64,000 nucleotides of DNA. Origin: Bradyrhizobium sp. CIAT3101 (GTDB lineage Bacteria; Pseudomonadota; Alphaproteobacteria; Rhizobiales; Xanthobacteraceae). Made by a program: the position numbers and the translations under genes. Where the stretch lies: positions 3,617,001 through 3,681,000 of the forward strand of contig NZ_CP121634.1 of assembly GCF_029714945.1 (NCBI RefSeq), given 5' to 3'. This document shows, piece after piece, positions 30,562 through 40,538 of the stretch. Position 1 is the stretch's first letter. The number at the start of each line of letters is the position of its first letter. The notes under the pieces were generated by a model, which did not search any database, had not been told where the DNA came from, and worked only from the letters and a program-made list of their open reading frames with translations.

Positions 30562-30894
30562 ATATGGCGCCGTGATCAGCGCTGCTGTCGAAAGGGCGGT
30601 CGCGCTTACGAATTCTCGCCTTGAGAGCTTTCGTGATATTTGCTCACTCCATGCTGATCAAGTTGCTGTTCTGTATTCCCTCTGTTTTGCAGCGCGAACA
30701 ACGAGATCGGAGACGCGCCAAAACGTTGCGTGAAATTACGGCCATGTGCCGGCAGCGTAATATCGCGGAATTCAATGCCCTAAATTGTATGAAAGCAAGC
30801 GGTGAAGTGCCACCTATGGCAACTGGCTGCGCGCCCACTCGCAGGGATCGCTGCAGCCGGCCGTGACGCGTTCGCCCGAACACGCTTGCTTCGG
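30562..30894. other. Intergenic region with frameshifted Tat signal remnant
   Basis: Bases 30562-30652 hold the out-of-frame start and Tat signal of the solute-binding protein gene (minus strand). The rest, 30653-30894, is more AT-rich than its surroundings, contains no gene I can support, and probably carries that gene's promoter. Confidence 0.5.
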
Positions 30895-31863
30895 TTATGC
30901 GAACCCGTACAGCCGCGCCGGATTGTCCACCAGGATCATCTTGCGCGTCGCGGCATCCGGAGCCCAAACCGGAAGCAGGTTGAGCAAACGGCCGTCGTCG
31001 ATCTGCTGAAGCGGCGTCACGTCGGTGATCTGCTTTCCCGGTGGAGTGACGGAATTCGGATGCGGCCAGTCGCTGCCCCAGATGATGCGCTCGGGATTGG
31101 CCGCGATCAGCGCCTTGGCGAGCGGTATGATATCGGGACAGTCAGGTGGCTGCTTCGAGGCACCAATGGCGCCTGAGAGTTTGACGTAGGCCTTGCCCGA
31201 TTTGACGAGGTCGAGCAGGTCGGAGAAGCCGGGCTGGTCGACGCCAAGCTCGGCTCGCGCGCCGCCGAAATGATCGAACACCGCAGGCACGGGAGAGGCA
31301 AGCACCAGCGGCTTGATCGCCGCGATCATCGGCAGGCTCGTGAAGAGTTGCACATGCCATTTGCGCGGCGTCATACGGTCGACCGCGGCCGAGAACCGCG
31401 TCTTGCCGACAGTGGGGTCGTTGACGCCGCTGGTTGCGAGATTGAGGCGGATGCCGCGGAACCCGGCCTGAGCCATGACGTCGAGATCCGCCTCGCTGGT
31501 CTTGTCGTCGATGACGGCGACCCCGCGCGCGGACGGCCCGCGCGCTTTCATGCCGAACAGCGTGGCCGAATTGTCGGGGCCATAGACGCTCGGAGTCACG
31601 ATCACCACGCGCTCGATATGCAGCGCCTTGTGGAGCGCACTCATCTCCTCCGGCGAGGCCGGCTCCGGTGTGTAGACGCGGCTGGCGAAGAACGGGAATT
31701 TTGTCGGATCGGCGAAAATGTGGGTATGGCAATCGCAGGTGCCGGCGGGAACGTCGAAATTCACCGGTGTCGAAGGCTGCGCGGCCGTGGCGAATGCATC
31801 TTTCCCGTTCACGGCAACTCCCGCCGCTACGGAGGCAAGCAGGATACCGCGTCGCGTCAACAT
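30895..31863 (-). CDS. Exported amidohydrolase family 2 (PDC hydrolase-like)
   Basis: A 322-residue metal-dependent hydrolase of the amidohydrolase 2 / 2-pyrone-4,6-dicarboxylate hydrolase group. The metal site 'CDCHTHIF' is near residue 43-50, a central 'FDHFGGA' block supplies a further His, and 'IIWGSDWPHPN' carries the catalytic Asp near residue 265. The N-terminus 'MLTRRGILLASVAAGVAV' is a twin-arginine-type signal, so the enzyme is probably periplasmic. ATG 31863 has GGAGGAG upstream. It lies downstream of nothing obvious and ends 330 bases before the orphan solute-binding protein gene, which may be part of the same catabolic function. Confidence 0.85.
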   Translation of the reverse strand: MLTRRGILLASVAAGVAVNGKDAFATAAQPSTPVNFDVPAGTCDCHTHIFADPTKFPFFASRVYTPEPASPEEMSALHKALHIERVVIVTPSVYGPDNSATLFGMKARGPSARGVAVIDDKTSEADLDVMAQAGFRGIRLNLATSGVNDPTVGKTRFSAAVDRMTPRKWHVQLFTSLPMIAAIKPLVLASPVPAVFDHFGGARAELGVDQPGFSDLLDLVKSGKAYVKLSGAIGASKQPPDCPDIIPLAKALIAANPERIIWGSDWPHPNSVTPPGKQITDVTPLQQIDDGRLLNLLPVWAPDAATRKMILVDNPARLYGFA

Positions 31864-32171
31864 GATCTCCTCCCTCGTTGAGAGGTAGTCTATCGAGGGT
31901 TGACGGGGACGGGAAGCGCGGCGCGCATACGCGCCCCGGAACACAAGGCGCGGCCAAGTGACGTCCGTGGCCTCTCGTCCGCTCCTTTACTTCAATTTAC
32001 GGCGCTTTACTCGGCTGCTGGTACAAAGCTGTTTGCAGCAAGATTTGCATATCTGTTCTCACCCTCGGATGCTATCGTAGAGGTCACTGGCGCTATTCTT
32101 TGTAAAAGAGGTAACAATAGGCCTGAGTAACGGCGCAACATCTTGCCACCTCACTCGGGACCGGCGCAAAA
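31864..32171. other. Divergent intergenic region, no gene seen
   Basis: 308 bases between the amidohydrolase gene and the first giant kinase. It is locally AT-rich (around 31990-32120). No palindrome or RNA gene is evident; both promoters presumably lie here. Confidence 0.45.
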
Positions 32172-35100
32172 ATGGATGCAGCTCGCTTCGCCAAAATTGC
32201 GAATGGCAGCTTCCACGTTGCGTGGAAAGACGACGAGCGCGTCTTCTACCGGGGATGGCACAGCGACTCTGACGGCCGCCTTGCCCCCATACTGGTCGTG
32301 CGACCCTCCTCTGAGCATCCCCATCCCGCCATCATCGATCGCCTTGCGCACGAATATGGATGGAAAAGCGAACTGGATTCGGCGTGGGCGGTACGTCCGC
32401 TCGACCTCCTTCAAGAGGGCGGTCGGACTGTCCTCGTCCTTGAGGATCTCGGCGGGGCGCCGCTCGCCACCTCGATCGGTGCATCCTTGGACGTCGGACG
32501 TTTCTTGCGCCTCGCCATCAGTATCGCTGTTGCGGTGGGGAAGCTCCACCAGCGGGGTCTCGTTCACAAGGATATCAAGCCACAGAATATCATCGTAGAT
32601 CCCGCGAGAAACGAAGTCAGGCTGACGGGATTCGGGATTGCGTCGCGGCTTCGGCGTGAACGCCAAGTTATCCAGCCGCCTGAGACCATTGCGGGAACGC
32701 TGGCGTACATGGCGCCCGAACAGACTGGCTGGATGAATCGCTCCATTGACTCACGCAGCGACCTCTATGCACTGGGCGTCACGCTGTACGAGTTGTTGAC
32801 CGGGAGCTTGCCGTTCGCTGGCTCCGATCCCATGGACTGGGTGCACTGCCATATCGCGCGAAAGCCGATGTCCGCGACTGATCGTCTAGGGAGTGTCCCA
32901 TCTGCGCTGTCGATGATCATCATGAAGCTGCTCGCCAAGACAGCCGAGGACAGATATCAGACCGCCGCTGGGCTCGCATGTGATTTGCGGCACTGCCTGG
33001 CAGAGCTCGAAGATTGGGGGCAAATCGAAGAGTTTCCGCTGGGCCTACACGACACATCCGACCGTCTGGTGATTCCAGAAAAACTGTACGGACGGGAGCG
33101 CGAGATCGAGACGTTGCTCGCCTCGTTCGATCGCATCGTCAAGGGCGGAGTGCCGGAGCTGGTGCTAGTGTCCGGCTATTCCGGTATTGGCAAGTCTTCA
33201 GTCGTCAATGAATTGCATAAGGTGCTGGTGCCACCCCGGGCACTTTTTGCATCTGGCAAGTTCGATCAGTACAAGCGTGACATTCCGTACTCGACCCTCG
33301 CGCAAGCCCTTCGAGGGTTGGTCCGACTGCTCCTGGCCAAGAGCGATGCAGAGTTAGCTGGCTGGCGGAACGCTTTTGGGGAGGCGCTGGGTTCGAACGG
33401 CCGGCTGATCGCCGATCTCGTCCCCGAATTGTCGCTCATCATCGGGGAGCAGTCGCCGGTTGCAGAACTCGAGCCGCAGCAGGCGAAAGCGCGGTTCCAG
33501 CTCATGGTCCGTCGCTTCATCTCTGCCTTCGCCAGGCCCGAACATCCCTTGGCCTTGTTTCTTGACGATCTGCAATGGCTGGATGCAGCCACGCTCGAGC
33601 TTATTGAGGATTTGCTGACGCAAACAGACGTCGGGCATCTGATGTTGATTGGTGCCTATCGCGACAACGAGGTCGACGCAGCTCATCCGATGGCACGAAA
33701 GCTCGCCGCGATCCGGAGCTCCGTGGGGAAGGTGAGCGAGATCAAGCTTGGTCCTCTGCAGCAGGAGCAGGTTACCTTGCTGATTGAGCACACGCTTCAT
33801 GCAATGCCGCAAGACGCGGCGTCGCTGGGCAAACTAGTGCATACGAAGACCGCCGGAAACCCGTTCTTCGTCGTCCAGTTTCTCCACGCGCTTAACTCGG
33901 GGGGCTTGCTCGTATTCGATCATGATGTTGCACGCTGGACGTGGGACCTCAACCGTATTCGCTCCGAGCGTTACTCAGATAACGTAGCCGATCTCATGGC
34001 AGGAAGCCTTGCCCGCCTCCCGGACAAAACTCAACAAGCGTTGCAGCAACTCTCCGTCGCTGGCTCGGTTGCGGATGTTGCGACGCTTGCGATCGCGCTC
34101 GAATTGTCGCCCGACGGTGTCCACGCGGCGTTGTGGGGGGCGCTCCGGGAGGAGCTGATAGAACGGCTGCCGAATGCTTACAGGTTCGCCCACGACCGCG
34201 TGCAGGAAGCCGCATATGCGCTGATCCCCGGGGATGCGCGAACGGCGGCCCATCTCAGGCTCGGCCGGCTGCTCATTGCTCAAACACCGGCGGAGAAGCG
34301 AGATGAGGCGATCTTCGATATCGTCCATCACCTGAACCGGGGCGCGGAGCTTATCATCTCCTGGGACGAGCGCGCGCGTCTGGCTGAGCTCAATCTGATC
34401 GCAGGCAAGCGGGCGCACGCCTCGGCCGCGCACGCAGCGGCCATCGGATATTTCGCGACTGGCACCGAATTGCTTCACGAAAGCCAGTGGCGGACGCACT
34501 ACGACGTTGCATTCGAGCTCGAACGACTGCGAGCCGAGTGCGAGTTCCTTATCGGAGAAATCAGCGTCGCGGAGAACAGATTATCGCTCCTCACCGGCCT
34601 TGCGCGAGACGGGCGGGATCGGGCTCTCATCGCGTGCCAGCGTATGAGACTTTTGGCTGCGGTCGACAGAAGAGAGGAAAGTCTCGAAATTGGCCTTGAT
34701 TGCCTGCGTACCCTCGGCATCGTTTGGTCATCTCATCCGTCGACACAGGAGATTGATGAAGAATACCGGCGCCTATGGGATCTCATTGACTCTCGTCCGA
34801 TTAGCAGTCTGATCGACCTGCCCGTCATGGATGATCCGTTGGGGCGAGCCAAGATGGACGTCCTCCTGGCGCTTAGCGAACCCGCCTTTTGGACAGCAGA
34901 CGGAAACCTGACGGGTCTGATCGTGGCGAAGGCGGTAAGCGTCAGCATTGAGCAAGGAAACACGGACGTATCCTGTTGGGCCTATGTCTGGCTCGGCAAG
35001 CTGCTGGGGCGTTTCGGCCGCCTACGGGAGAGCATCGAATTTGGTCGCCTTGGTGTTGACCTGATGGAGAGACGCGGGTTGCATAGATTTCGTGCACGCG

Positions 35101-37661
35101 TCTACCGCGAATATTCGCATGTCGTCGATCCGCGGGAGCGGGTGGCTGTGCTTCGGCGCGCTTTCGACGCCGCCAACGAACTCGGCGATCTCAATAGCGC
35201 CGGGTATACCGCGTCCGGCCTGATCTCAGCGATGCTGGCGGCGGGGGAGCGCTTGCAGGATGTCCAGAAAGAAGCGGAACGACTGCTCGATTACCTGAAC
35301 AGCGCCCATTTCGCTCTTTTGGCAAATATCGTCGCAGGGCAACACGGTCTTATCCTTGCCCTCCGGGGCGTCGAATCGAACTTCGACGAGGGGCGCTTCG
35401 AGGAGCCGCTGGGAAAACATGCAGGCCGCACAGTCGAGCTCGCCTGGCTTTTGATACGCAAGCTGCAACGCCTGTTCTTTTCGGGGGATCATCTGGGAGC
35501 GACTCTTGCGGCGCGGAAGGTCGAGCCGCTTCTGTGGTGGGCTGTCCCCTCCCATATTGCGGTATCCGAATTCCATTTCTATGCGGCCTTGGCGCGCGCT
35601 GCCGGCGCCGAGACTGTGTCGAGCCAGGAGCGGGGCGCGCTCGTAGAGGAGCTAAAGGTCCATCGCGGTCATCTGGCATATGCGGCCGCTGTCTACCCGG
35701 AGAGTTTGAAGAGCCACGTTGCGCTTGTAGCCGCTGAAATCGCTCGGATTGAGAGCCATCTGCTCGACGCCGAGCAGCTCTACGAAGAGGCGATTGCCTC
35801 CGCCGGAGCAAACGGCCTCGTTCATATTGAGGCGCTCGCGAATGAGCTCGCGGCGCGCTTTTACGGGAAGCGCGGATTTGGAAAAATAGCGCGCACCTAT
35901 CTACAGGAGGCCCGCTTTGGCTACCTGCGCTGGGGCGCCGGCGGGAAGGTGAGACAACTCGGGGAAAGGTATCCGGATCTGAGGGCGCAAGAGCCTGCGC
36001 CAAGTCCGACGGAAACGATTGGAGCGTCGATCGAACATCTCGATCTCGCAACCGTGATCAAGGTTTCGCAGGTCGTCTCCAGCGAGTTGGTGCTCGAGAA
36101 GTTGATCGATACCCTGATGCGCATTGCCATTGAGCAGGCTTGTGCCGAGCGGGGTTTGCTAATTCTCGCGCGTGGCGCTTCGCCACGGATTGTCGCAGAA
36201 GGTAACACTGCCGATGACCGGGTGGTTGTGCATCTGCGCGATGTGGCTGTAACGGAGGCCCTCTTGCCAGAGGCCGTGCTCCGATATGTCTTGCATGGTC
36301 AAGAGAGCATTGTCCTCGACGACGCCGCCCAATCTGCATTCGCAGCCGACCCCTACATCGTCAATAGCGGAGTGCGGTCCGTTCTCTGCCTGCCCATGGT
36401 GAACCGGGGCGAACTCGTTGGCGCGCTTTACCTCGAGAACAACCTAACTCCCAGCGCCTTTGCACCTGGCCGTATGACAGCGCTGAGACTGCTCGCGTCG
36501 CAGGCGGCTGTCTCCCTGGAGAATTCTCGACTTTATGGCGATCTGCAGAAGCAAGAGGCGAAGGTTCGGCGCCTCGTTGAGGCCAACATCATCGGGATCG
36601 TCTTCTTTGAACTCGATGGTCGCATCACGGAGGCAAATGATACTTTTCTCCGCATGCTGGGAATCGATCGAAAGGAGTTGATGTCCGGCCGTGTGGCCTG
36701 GACGGATTACATACCGCCGGAGTGGCGCGACCGAGTTACGGAGGAGAGCGAGAACATAAAGATTGCTGGCACGTTGCAGCCGTACGAAAGGGAGTATTTG
36801 CGGAAGGATGGCGGCCGCGTGCCCGTGCTGGTTGGTGCAGCTCTCCTCGACAATGAGAATCAAGCCGTCGCCTTTGTTCTCGATCTGACTGAGCGGCGGC
36901 GGGCAGAGGCCGAGGCGCGCGAAAGCGAGCGACGCTACCGCGAGACTCAGATGGAGCTCGCGCACGCGAACCGCGTCGCGACCATGGGGCAACTTTCGGC
37001 TTCGATAGCCCATGAGGTCAATCAGCCCGTCACGGCAATAATCGGCAGCGCCGAAGCGTCGCTACGGTGGCTTGCTCATCAGCCACCAAACCTAACGGAA
37101 GTTCAACGACTACTGGAAAGGATCGCCGAAGACGGCCGTCGGGTAGGTAACGTTGTCGATCGTACACGTAATCTCGTAACAAAGGCGCCGCTGCGCGCGG
37201 AGCGCATGGAATTCAACCGACTTGTATCCGAAGTCGTTGAGCTCACGCGTGGCGAAGCCGCACGGAGTCACATCTCTATTCGTACGCAGTTGGCGAGCGG
37301 CTTGCCGTTCGTTGAAGCCGATCGGACCCAGATGCAACAAGTGGTGCTCAATTTAATTGTCAATGCCGTACATGCCCTGGAAGAGGTCGGCCAAGCGCGC
37401 CGCGAGCTCTTGATTAGTTCTACCATGAAGGGCTCGCACGGCGTACTTGTGTCCGTGCGAGATACGGGGAAGGGCATCAACCCGGAGCAACTCGACCGGC
37501 TTTTCGACCCATTCTTCACAACCAAGCCGGGCGGCATGGGAATGGGACTATCGATCTGTCGTTCAATCGTAGAGAGCCACGGAGGAAGAATTTGGGCTGA
37601 GGCAAATCTTCCGCAAGGCGCTGCCTTTCACTTCACCATCCCAAAGGCTCGGCAACAATAG
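32172..37661 (+). CDS. Giant kinase-like / STAND ATPase / GAF-PAS histidine kinase fusion, copy 1
   Basis: An 1829-residue soluble signalling protein, of the type called trifunctional Ser/Thr kinase, ATP-binding protein and histidine kinase. Order: kinase-like domain (1-280); AAA-16/STAND ATPase with Walker A 'GYSGIGKS' (335-342) and 'LFLDDLQWLD' Walker B; long helical/TPR-like region (about 620-1270); GAF (about 1300-1460); PAS (about 1470-1590); HisKA with 'SIAHEVNQP'; and HATPase with 'GMGMGLSICRS' at the end. In the kinase-like domain the catalytic loop 'VHKDIKPQN' (131-139) is kept. The DFG motif, however, is 'TGFG' (Gly153 instead of Asp) and the VAIK lysine position reads 'LVVR' (Arg44), so phosphotransfer there is doubtful. 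The paralogue at 49404 is built identically. Confidence 0.9.
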   Translation: MDAARFAKIANGSFHVAWKDDERVFYRGWHSDSDGRLAPILVVRPSSEHPHPAIIDRLAHEYGWKSELDSAWAVRPLDLLQEGGRTVLVLEDLGGAPLATSIGASLDVGRFLRLAISIAVAVGKLHQRGLVHKDIKPQNIIVDPARNEVRLTGFGIASRLRRERQVIQPPETIAGTLAYMAPEQTGWMNRSIDSRSDLYALGVTLYELLTGSLPFAGSDPMDWVHCHIARKPMSATDRLGSVPSALSMIIMKLLAKTAEDRYQTAAGLACDLRHCLAELEDWGQIEEFPLGLHDTSDRLVIPEKLYGREREIETLLASFDRIVKGGVPELVLVSGYSGIGKSSVVNELHKVLVPPRALFASGKFDQYKRDIPYSTLAQALRGLVRLLLAKSDAELAGWRNAFGEALGSNGRLIADLVPELSLIIGEQSPVAELEPQQAKARFQLMVRRFISAFARPEHPLALFLDDLQWLDAATLELIEDLLTQTDVGHLMLIGAYRDNEVDAAHPMARKLAAIRSSVGKVSEIKLGPLQQEQVTLLIEHTLHAMPQDAASLGKLVHTKTAGNPFFVVQFLHALNSGGLLVFDHDVARWTWDLNRIRSERYSDNVADLMAGSLARLPDKTQQALQQLSVAGSVADVATLAIALELSPDGVHAALWGALREELIERLPNAYRFAHDRVQEAAYALIPGDARTAAHLRLGRLLIAQTPAEKRDEAIFDIVHHLNRGAELIISWDERARLAELNLIAGKRAHASAAHAAAIGYFATGTELLHESQWRTHYDVAFELERLRAECEFLIGEISVAENRLSLLTGLARDGRDRALIACQRMRLLAAVDRREESLEIGLDCLRTLGIVWSSHPSTQEIDEEYRRLWDLIDSRPISSLIDLPVMDDPLGRAKMDVLLALSEPAFWTADGNLTGLIVAKAVSVSIEQGNTDVSCWAYVWLGKLLGRFGRLRESIEFGRLGVDLMERRGLHRFRARVYREYSHVVDPRERVAVLRRAFDAANELGDLNSAGYTASGLISAMLAAGERLQDVQKEAERLLDYLNSAHFALLANIVAGQHGLILALRGVESNFDEGRFEEPLGKHAGRTVELAWLLIRKLQRLFFSGDHLGATLAARKVEPLLWWAVPSHIAVSEFHFYAALARAAGAETVSSQERGALVEELKVHRGHLAYAAAVYPESLKSHVALVAAEIARIESHLLDAEQLYEEAIASAGANGLVHIEALANELAARFYGKRGFGKIARTYLQEARFGYLRWGAGGKVRQLGERYPDLRAQEPAPSPTETIGASIEHLDLATVIKVSQVVSSELVLEKLIDTLMRIAIEQACAERGLLILARGASPRIVAEGNTADDRVVVHLRDVAVTEALLPEAVLRYVLHGQESIVLDDAAQSAFAADPYIVNSGVRSVLCLPMVNRGELVGALYLENNLTPSAFAPGRMTALRLLASQAAVSLENSRLYGDLQKQEAKVRRLVEANIIGIVFFELDGRITEANDTFLRMLGIDRKELMSGRVAWTDYIPPEWRDRVTEESENIKIAGTLQPYEREYLRKDGGRVPVLVGAALLDNENQAVAFVLDLTERRRAEAEARESERRYRETQMELAHANRVATMGQLSASIAHEVNQPVTAIIGSAEASLRWLAHQPPNLTEVQRLLERIAEDGRRVGNVVDRTRNLVTKAPLRAERMEFNRLVSEVVELTRGEAARSHISIRTQLASGLPFVEADRTQMQQVVLNLIVNAVHALEEVGQARRELLISSTMKGSHGVLVSVRDTGKGINPEQLDRLFDPFFTTKPGGMGMGLSICRSIVESHGGRIWAEANLPQGAAFHFTIPKARQQ

Positions 37662-37771
37662 CTCCTCATTTCCGGCCGCCATTTCCGAGCTCGTGCTACG
37701 GCGCTGTAAAATCGGATCGCTCCTCTATTGACTGAAGAAAGCAGCTCAAATCCTTCTTCCGCCTCGAGCCG

Positions 37772-39394
37772 TTAAAAGATATGGGAGAATAAGAAGTAGA
37801 GCGAACCGGAGATCAACATGGCCACCGGCAATGTCAACACCCAAGCCATCGCGATGTTGCGGATCGTCGACCATTGCAAACCCGATCCATTCGCCGTCAT
37901 TGTGCCGGCGATGCCGCTAGATAACACATGCGTTGTCGACACCGGCAAGCCATAGCCATCGGCCGCTGCAATCGTGGCAGCCGCTGTGATTTCGGCACAC
38001 GCTCCTTGCGCGTAAGTCAAATGCGTCTTGCCAATCTTCTCACCAACCGTCACGACGATACGCTTCCAGCCGACCATCGTTCCGAGGCCGAGCGCGATCG
38101 CAACCGCGATCTTCACCCATGTAGGGATGAATTTTGTCGCGCTGTCCAGCGACGCCTTGTAGCTGTTGAGGGTGGCGACTTCGGCGCCGCTGAACCCATG
38201 CTCGTTACTCTTCATGAGCAGACGCAGAGCTTCTGAAACCAGGTACATATCGTTGCGAGTGTTGCCGACGGCGTCAGCCGGAAACTTCGCCAGGGAGCCG
38301 TATTGCGCGACTTGATCGTTGATTTCGCGCACCAGGACTGCCAGCGACGGGAAGGTGGCGTCGTCGATCTGGCGCAATGCAATATAGCTGGTCACTGCTG
38401 GCCGAGGATTGTCCGTCACGCGGCGGCCAGCGGCCTTGCTCTCGATGACTTGGCTTGCAGCGACAGAGTTGGCGGCAAACCGTTCGATCTGACTTGCGGG
38501 CATTGAGCGGTTGAGCGCATAAGCCGTCGGCACCGTTCCGATCAGGATGAGCATGATCAGGCCCATGCCCTTTTGCCCGTCGTTGGAGCCGTGGAAGAAG
38601 CTGACCAGCGTGCAGGTCAGAATCAAGATGCCCCGGATCCACGCCGGAGGTGGCTGATCGCCCTGGGGTTCTCCAAATAGCGCTGGCGTTACGCGCAGCA
38701 ATGCTCCTTTAAGGACATAGAGCAGTACTGCCGCGAGCGCGAAGCCGAACAGCGGCGATAGCAGCAGTGCTTTGGCGATATTGACGGCCTGCGACCAGTC
38801 CACGCCTGAGGTCCCATCGCGGCCGCGCATGAGCGCGTTGGCGATACCGACACCCATAATTGATCCGATCAGGGTGTGCGAACTCGATGCCGGCAACCCG
38901 AAATACCAGGTGCCCACGTTCCAGATGATGGCGGCTATCAAGAGCGCGAACACCATTGCGAAGCCCGCGCTGCTGCCGACTTGCAGTATCAGTTCCACCG
39001 GCAGCAATGAGACGATACCGAAGGCGACCGCGCCGCTCGATAGCAGCACGCCGATCAAGTTGAAGATGCCGGACCAGACCACGGCCACGTGGGCTGGCAT
39101 CGAGCGCGTGTAAATGACAGTGGCAACGGCGTTGGCAGTATCGTGAAATCCATTGACGAATTCGAACGCGAGCGCGATCAGCAACGCCACGAATAGAAGC
39201 AGAAAGGCAAAGTAGGACGTCTTTCCCGCGCCGGTAGCGTCGACGTCTGCATAAATGCTGTAAGCCACGAACAGCAGTGCGGCGGCGATCACCCCTAAGT
39301 AAATGATGCCCGTCAGCGGGTGAAAGCCTTTCTCAAGATCGGGGCCTTTGCGGAGGGCGGGCTCGATCGAACCGGGTAAAGTGATATCGCTCAT
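37772..39394 (-). CDS. pit: PiT-family inorganic phosphate transporter
   Basis: A 540-residue membrane protein of the PiT family (metal-phosphate/proton symport, inner membrane). The two inverted family signatures are present: 'ALAFEFVNGFHDTANAVATV' near residue 75 and 'GKTHLTYAQGACAEITAAATIAAADGYGLPVSTTHVLSSGI' near 450-490. A large hydrophilic loop lies between (about 310-430). ATG 39394 follows AAGGGG. It is monocistronic, without the DUF47/orfA partner seen in Sinorhizobium. Upstream lies an array of five Pho-box half-sites, so control by PhoB is very likely; in S. meliloti the equivalent orfA-pit is repressed by PhoB (established knowledge). Confidence 0.93.
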   Translation of the reverse strand: MSDITLPGSIEPALRKGPDLEKGFHPLTGIIYLGVIAAALLFVAYSIYADVDATGAGKTSYFAFLLLFVALLIALAFEFVNGFHDTANAVATVIYTRSMPAHVAVVWSGIFNLIGVLLSSGAVAFGIVSLLPVELILQVGSSAGFAMVFALLIAAIIWNVGTWYFGLPASSSHTLIGSIMGVGIANALMRGRDGTSGVDWSQAVNIAKALLLSPLFGFALAAVLLYVLKGALLRVTPALFGEPQGDQPPPAWIRGILILTCTLVSFFHGSNDGQKGMGLIMLILIGTVPTAYALNRSMPASQIERFAANSVAASQVIESKAAGRRVTDNPRPAVTSYIALRQIDDATFPSLAVLVREINDQVAQYGSLAKFPADAVGNTRNDMYLVSEALRLLMKSNEHGFSGAEVATLNSYKASLDSATKFIPTWVKIAVAIALGLGTMVGWKRIVVTVGEKIGKTHLTYAQGACAEITAAATIAAADGYGLPVSTTHVLSSGIAGTMTANGSGLQWSTIRNIAMAWVLTLPVAMLISGSLYFLFSHIF

Positions 39395-39449
39395 TGCTAA
39401 CCCCTTGAAATTGGCTATGAAATCAATCGGGCATGCAGCGCTTCTCAAG

Positions 39450-39500
39450 GTGACAAAAAAACTACGTTTACATGACATATATATGACAAGTGCGTGACGG
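39450..39500 (-). promoter_or_regulatory. Pho box array (five half-sites)
   Basis: On the minus strand, 7-base units CCGTCAC, TTGTCAT, ATGTCAT, ACGTAGT and TTGTCAC follow each other with an exact 11-base period. Their first bases correspond to 39500, 39489, 39478, 39467 and 39456. The PhoB consensus is CTGTCAT repeated every 11 bases with AT-rich spacers, which these match closely. The array is about 55-105 bases upstream of the pit start. Confidence 0.8.
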
Positions 39501-39771
39501 TCTGCTCGTCACGGGGAGGCGATCCAATTGCCGACAACCGCTGGCGACTCCTGAACAGGCTGTAGAGCGTCAGCTTCTGTCGGTGTCCAATCTTGGCATT
39601 ATCCAAGACACCGGGCTTAATTCAGCAACGTGATTGGTCGCGGCACTGATCTGCGGGATTGACGTCGCGTTCCACGATTTACGACGTTTTATTTCTCTTA
39701 GCGCGGACCGCCGATGCGGACAGGGTAGGGTCCTGGCTACGCGCCGTCTCGTCAACATTCGGAGGTCAGAG

Positions 39772-40467
39772 ATGTCCGACAAGCCCACCATCGTTTTCGC
39801 ACACGGCCTTTGGGCTGATGGGTCATGTTACAGCAAAGTGATCCCGCTGCTCTTGGCCGATGGCTTTCAAGTGATCTCGACGCAAAACCATCTCAACACC
39901 GTTGCTGACGACGCGGCCGCAGTACGGACCTCGTTTGACCGCGCCAGCGGCCCTGTCGTTCTCGTCGGTCATTCATACGGTGGCACCGTCATCACGGCGG
40001 CTGGGACCGACAGCCGTGTAGCAGCGCTCGTTTATATCTGTGCGTTTGCACCGGAGGACGGCGACACAACGCTTGTCGACCAAAACAAGTACCCGGCCAC
40101 GCCCATTTTCCAGCACATCGACGTGACAGACGGGCGCATATGGCTTCGTCCATCCGGAGTTCCCGAGTTTGCAGGCGACCTGCCGGAGGCCGAGCAGCAA
40201 CTGGTTTGGGCTACGCAAATGGCGCCGCTGGCCGATCTCTTTGGTCAACCCGTTCCGGGTGCCGCCTGGAAGCTCAAGCCGACGTCCTACATCGTCGGTA
40301 CTGAGGATCGGACCATACAGCCCGAGTTGGAGCGCTTCCTGGCCAAGCGCATGAACGCCAAGGTTACGGAACTTGCAACAAGTCACGTGCCGATGCTTTC
40401 TCAGCCTCGGCGGGTGTACGAGGTTATTCGGGACGCCGCCCGCAACATCCAGCGACAGGCCGCATAG
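39772..40467 (+). CDS. Alpha/beta hydrolase
   Basis: A 231-residue alpha/beta-hydrolase of the small esterase/thioesterase-like type. It has the oxyanion 'HGLWADGSCY' loop near residue 11, nucleophile elbow 'GHSYGG' (Ser about 67), an acid in 'VGTEDRTIQPEL' and the catalytic His in 'TSHVPMLSQP' near the C-terminus. Such enzymes are often annotated as salicylate esterase-like or AB-hydrolase 6; the substrate is unknown. ATG 39772 has GGAGG at 39761-39765. It is divergent from pit across 377 bases. The region from 39501 to 39771 shows no other gene. Confidence 0.85.
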   Translation: MSDKPTIVFAHGLWADGSCYSKVIPLLLADGFQVISTQNHLNTVADDAAAVRTSFDRASGPVVLVGHSYGGTVITAAGTDSRVAALVYICAFAPEDGDTTLVDQNKYPATPIFQHIDVTDGRIWLRPSGVPEFAGDLPEAEQQLVWATQMAPLADLFGQPVPGAAWKLKPTSYIVGTEDRTIQPELERFLAKRMNAKVTELATSHVPMLSQPRRVYEVIRDAARNIQRQAA

Positions 40468-40510
40468 TAACGGCGAAGCCCTTGCTCTTGGCGTCGCTCT
40501 TGGCGTCCGT

Positions 40511-40538
40511 GCTTCCTCAACGTCGCCGTTGAGGAAGC
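40511..40538. repeat. 12-bp perfect hairpin between convergent genes
   Basis: GCTTCCTCAACG (40511-40522) and CGTTGAGGAAGC (40527-40538) are perfect complements around TCGC. There is no T tract on either side. A tandem 'CTCTTGGCGTC' pair lies just before it (from about 40484). The site between two convergent genes suggests a transcript-end hairpin. Confidence 0.5.
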
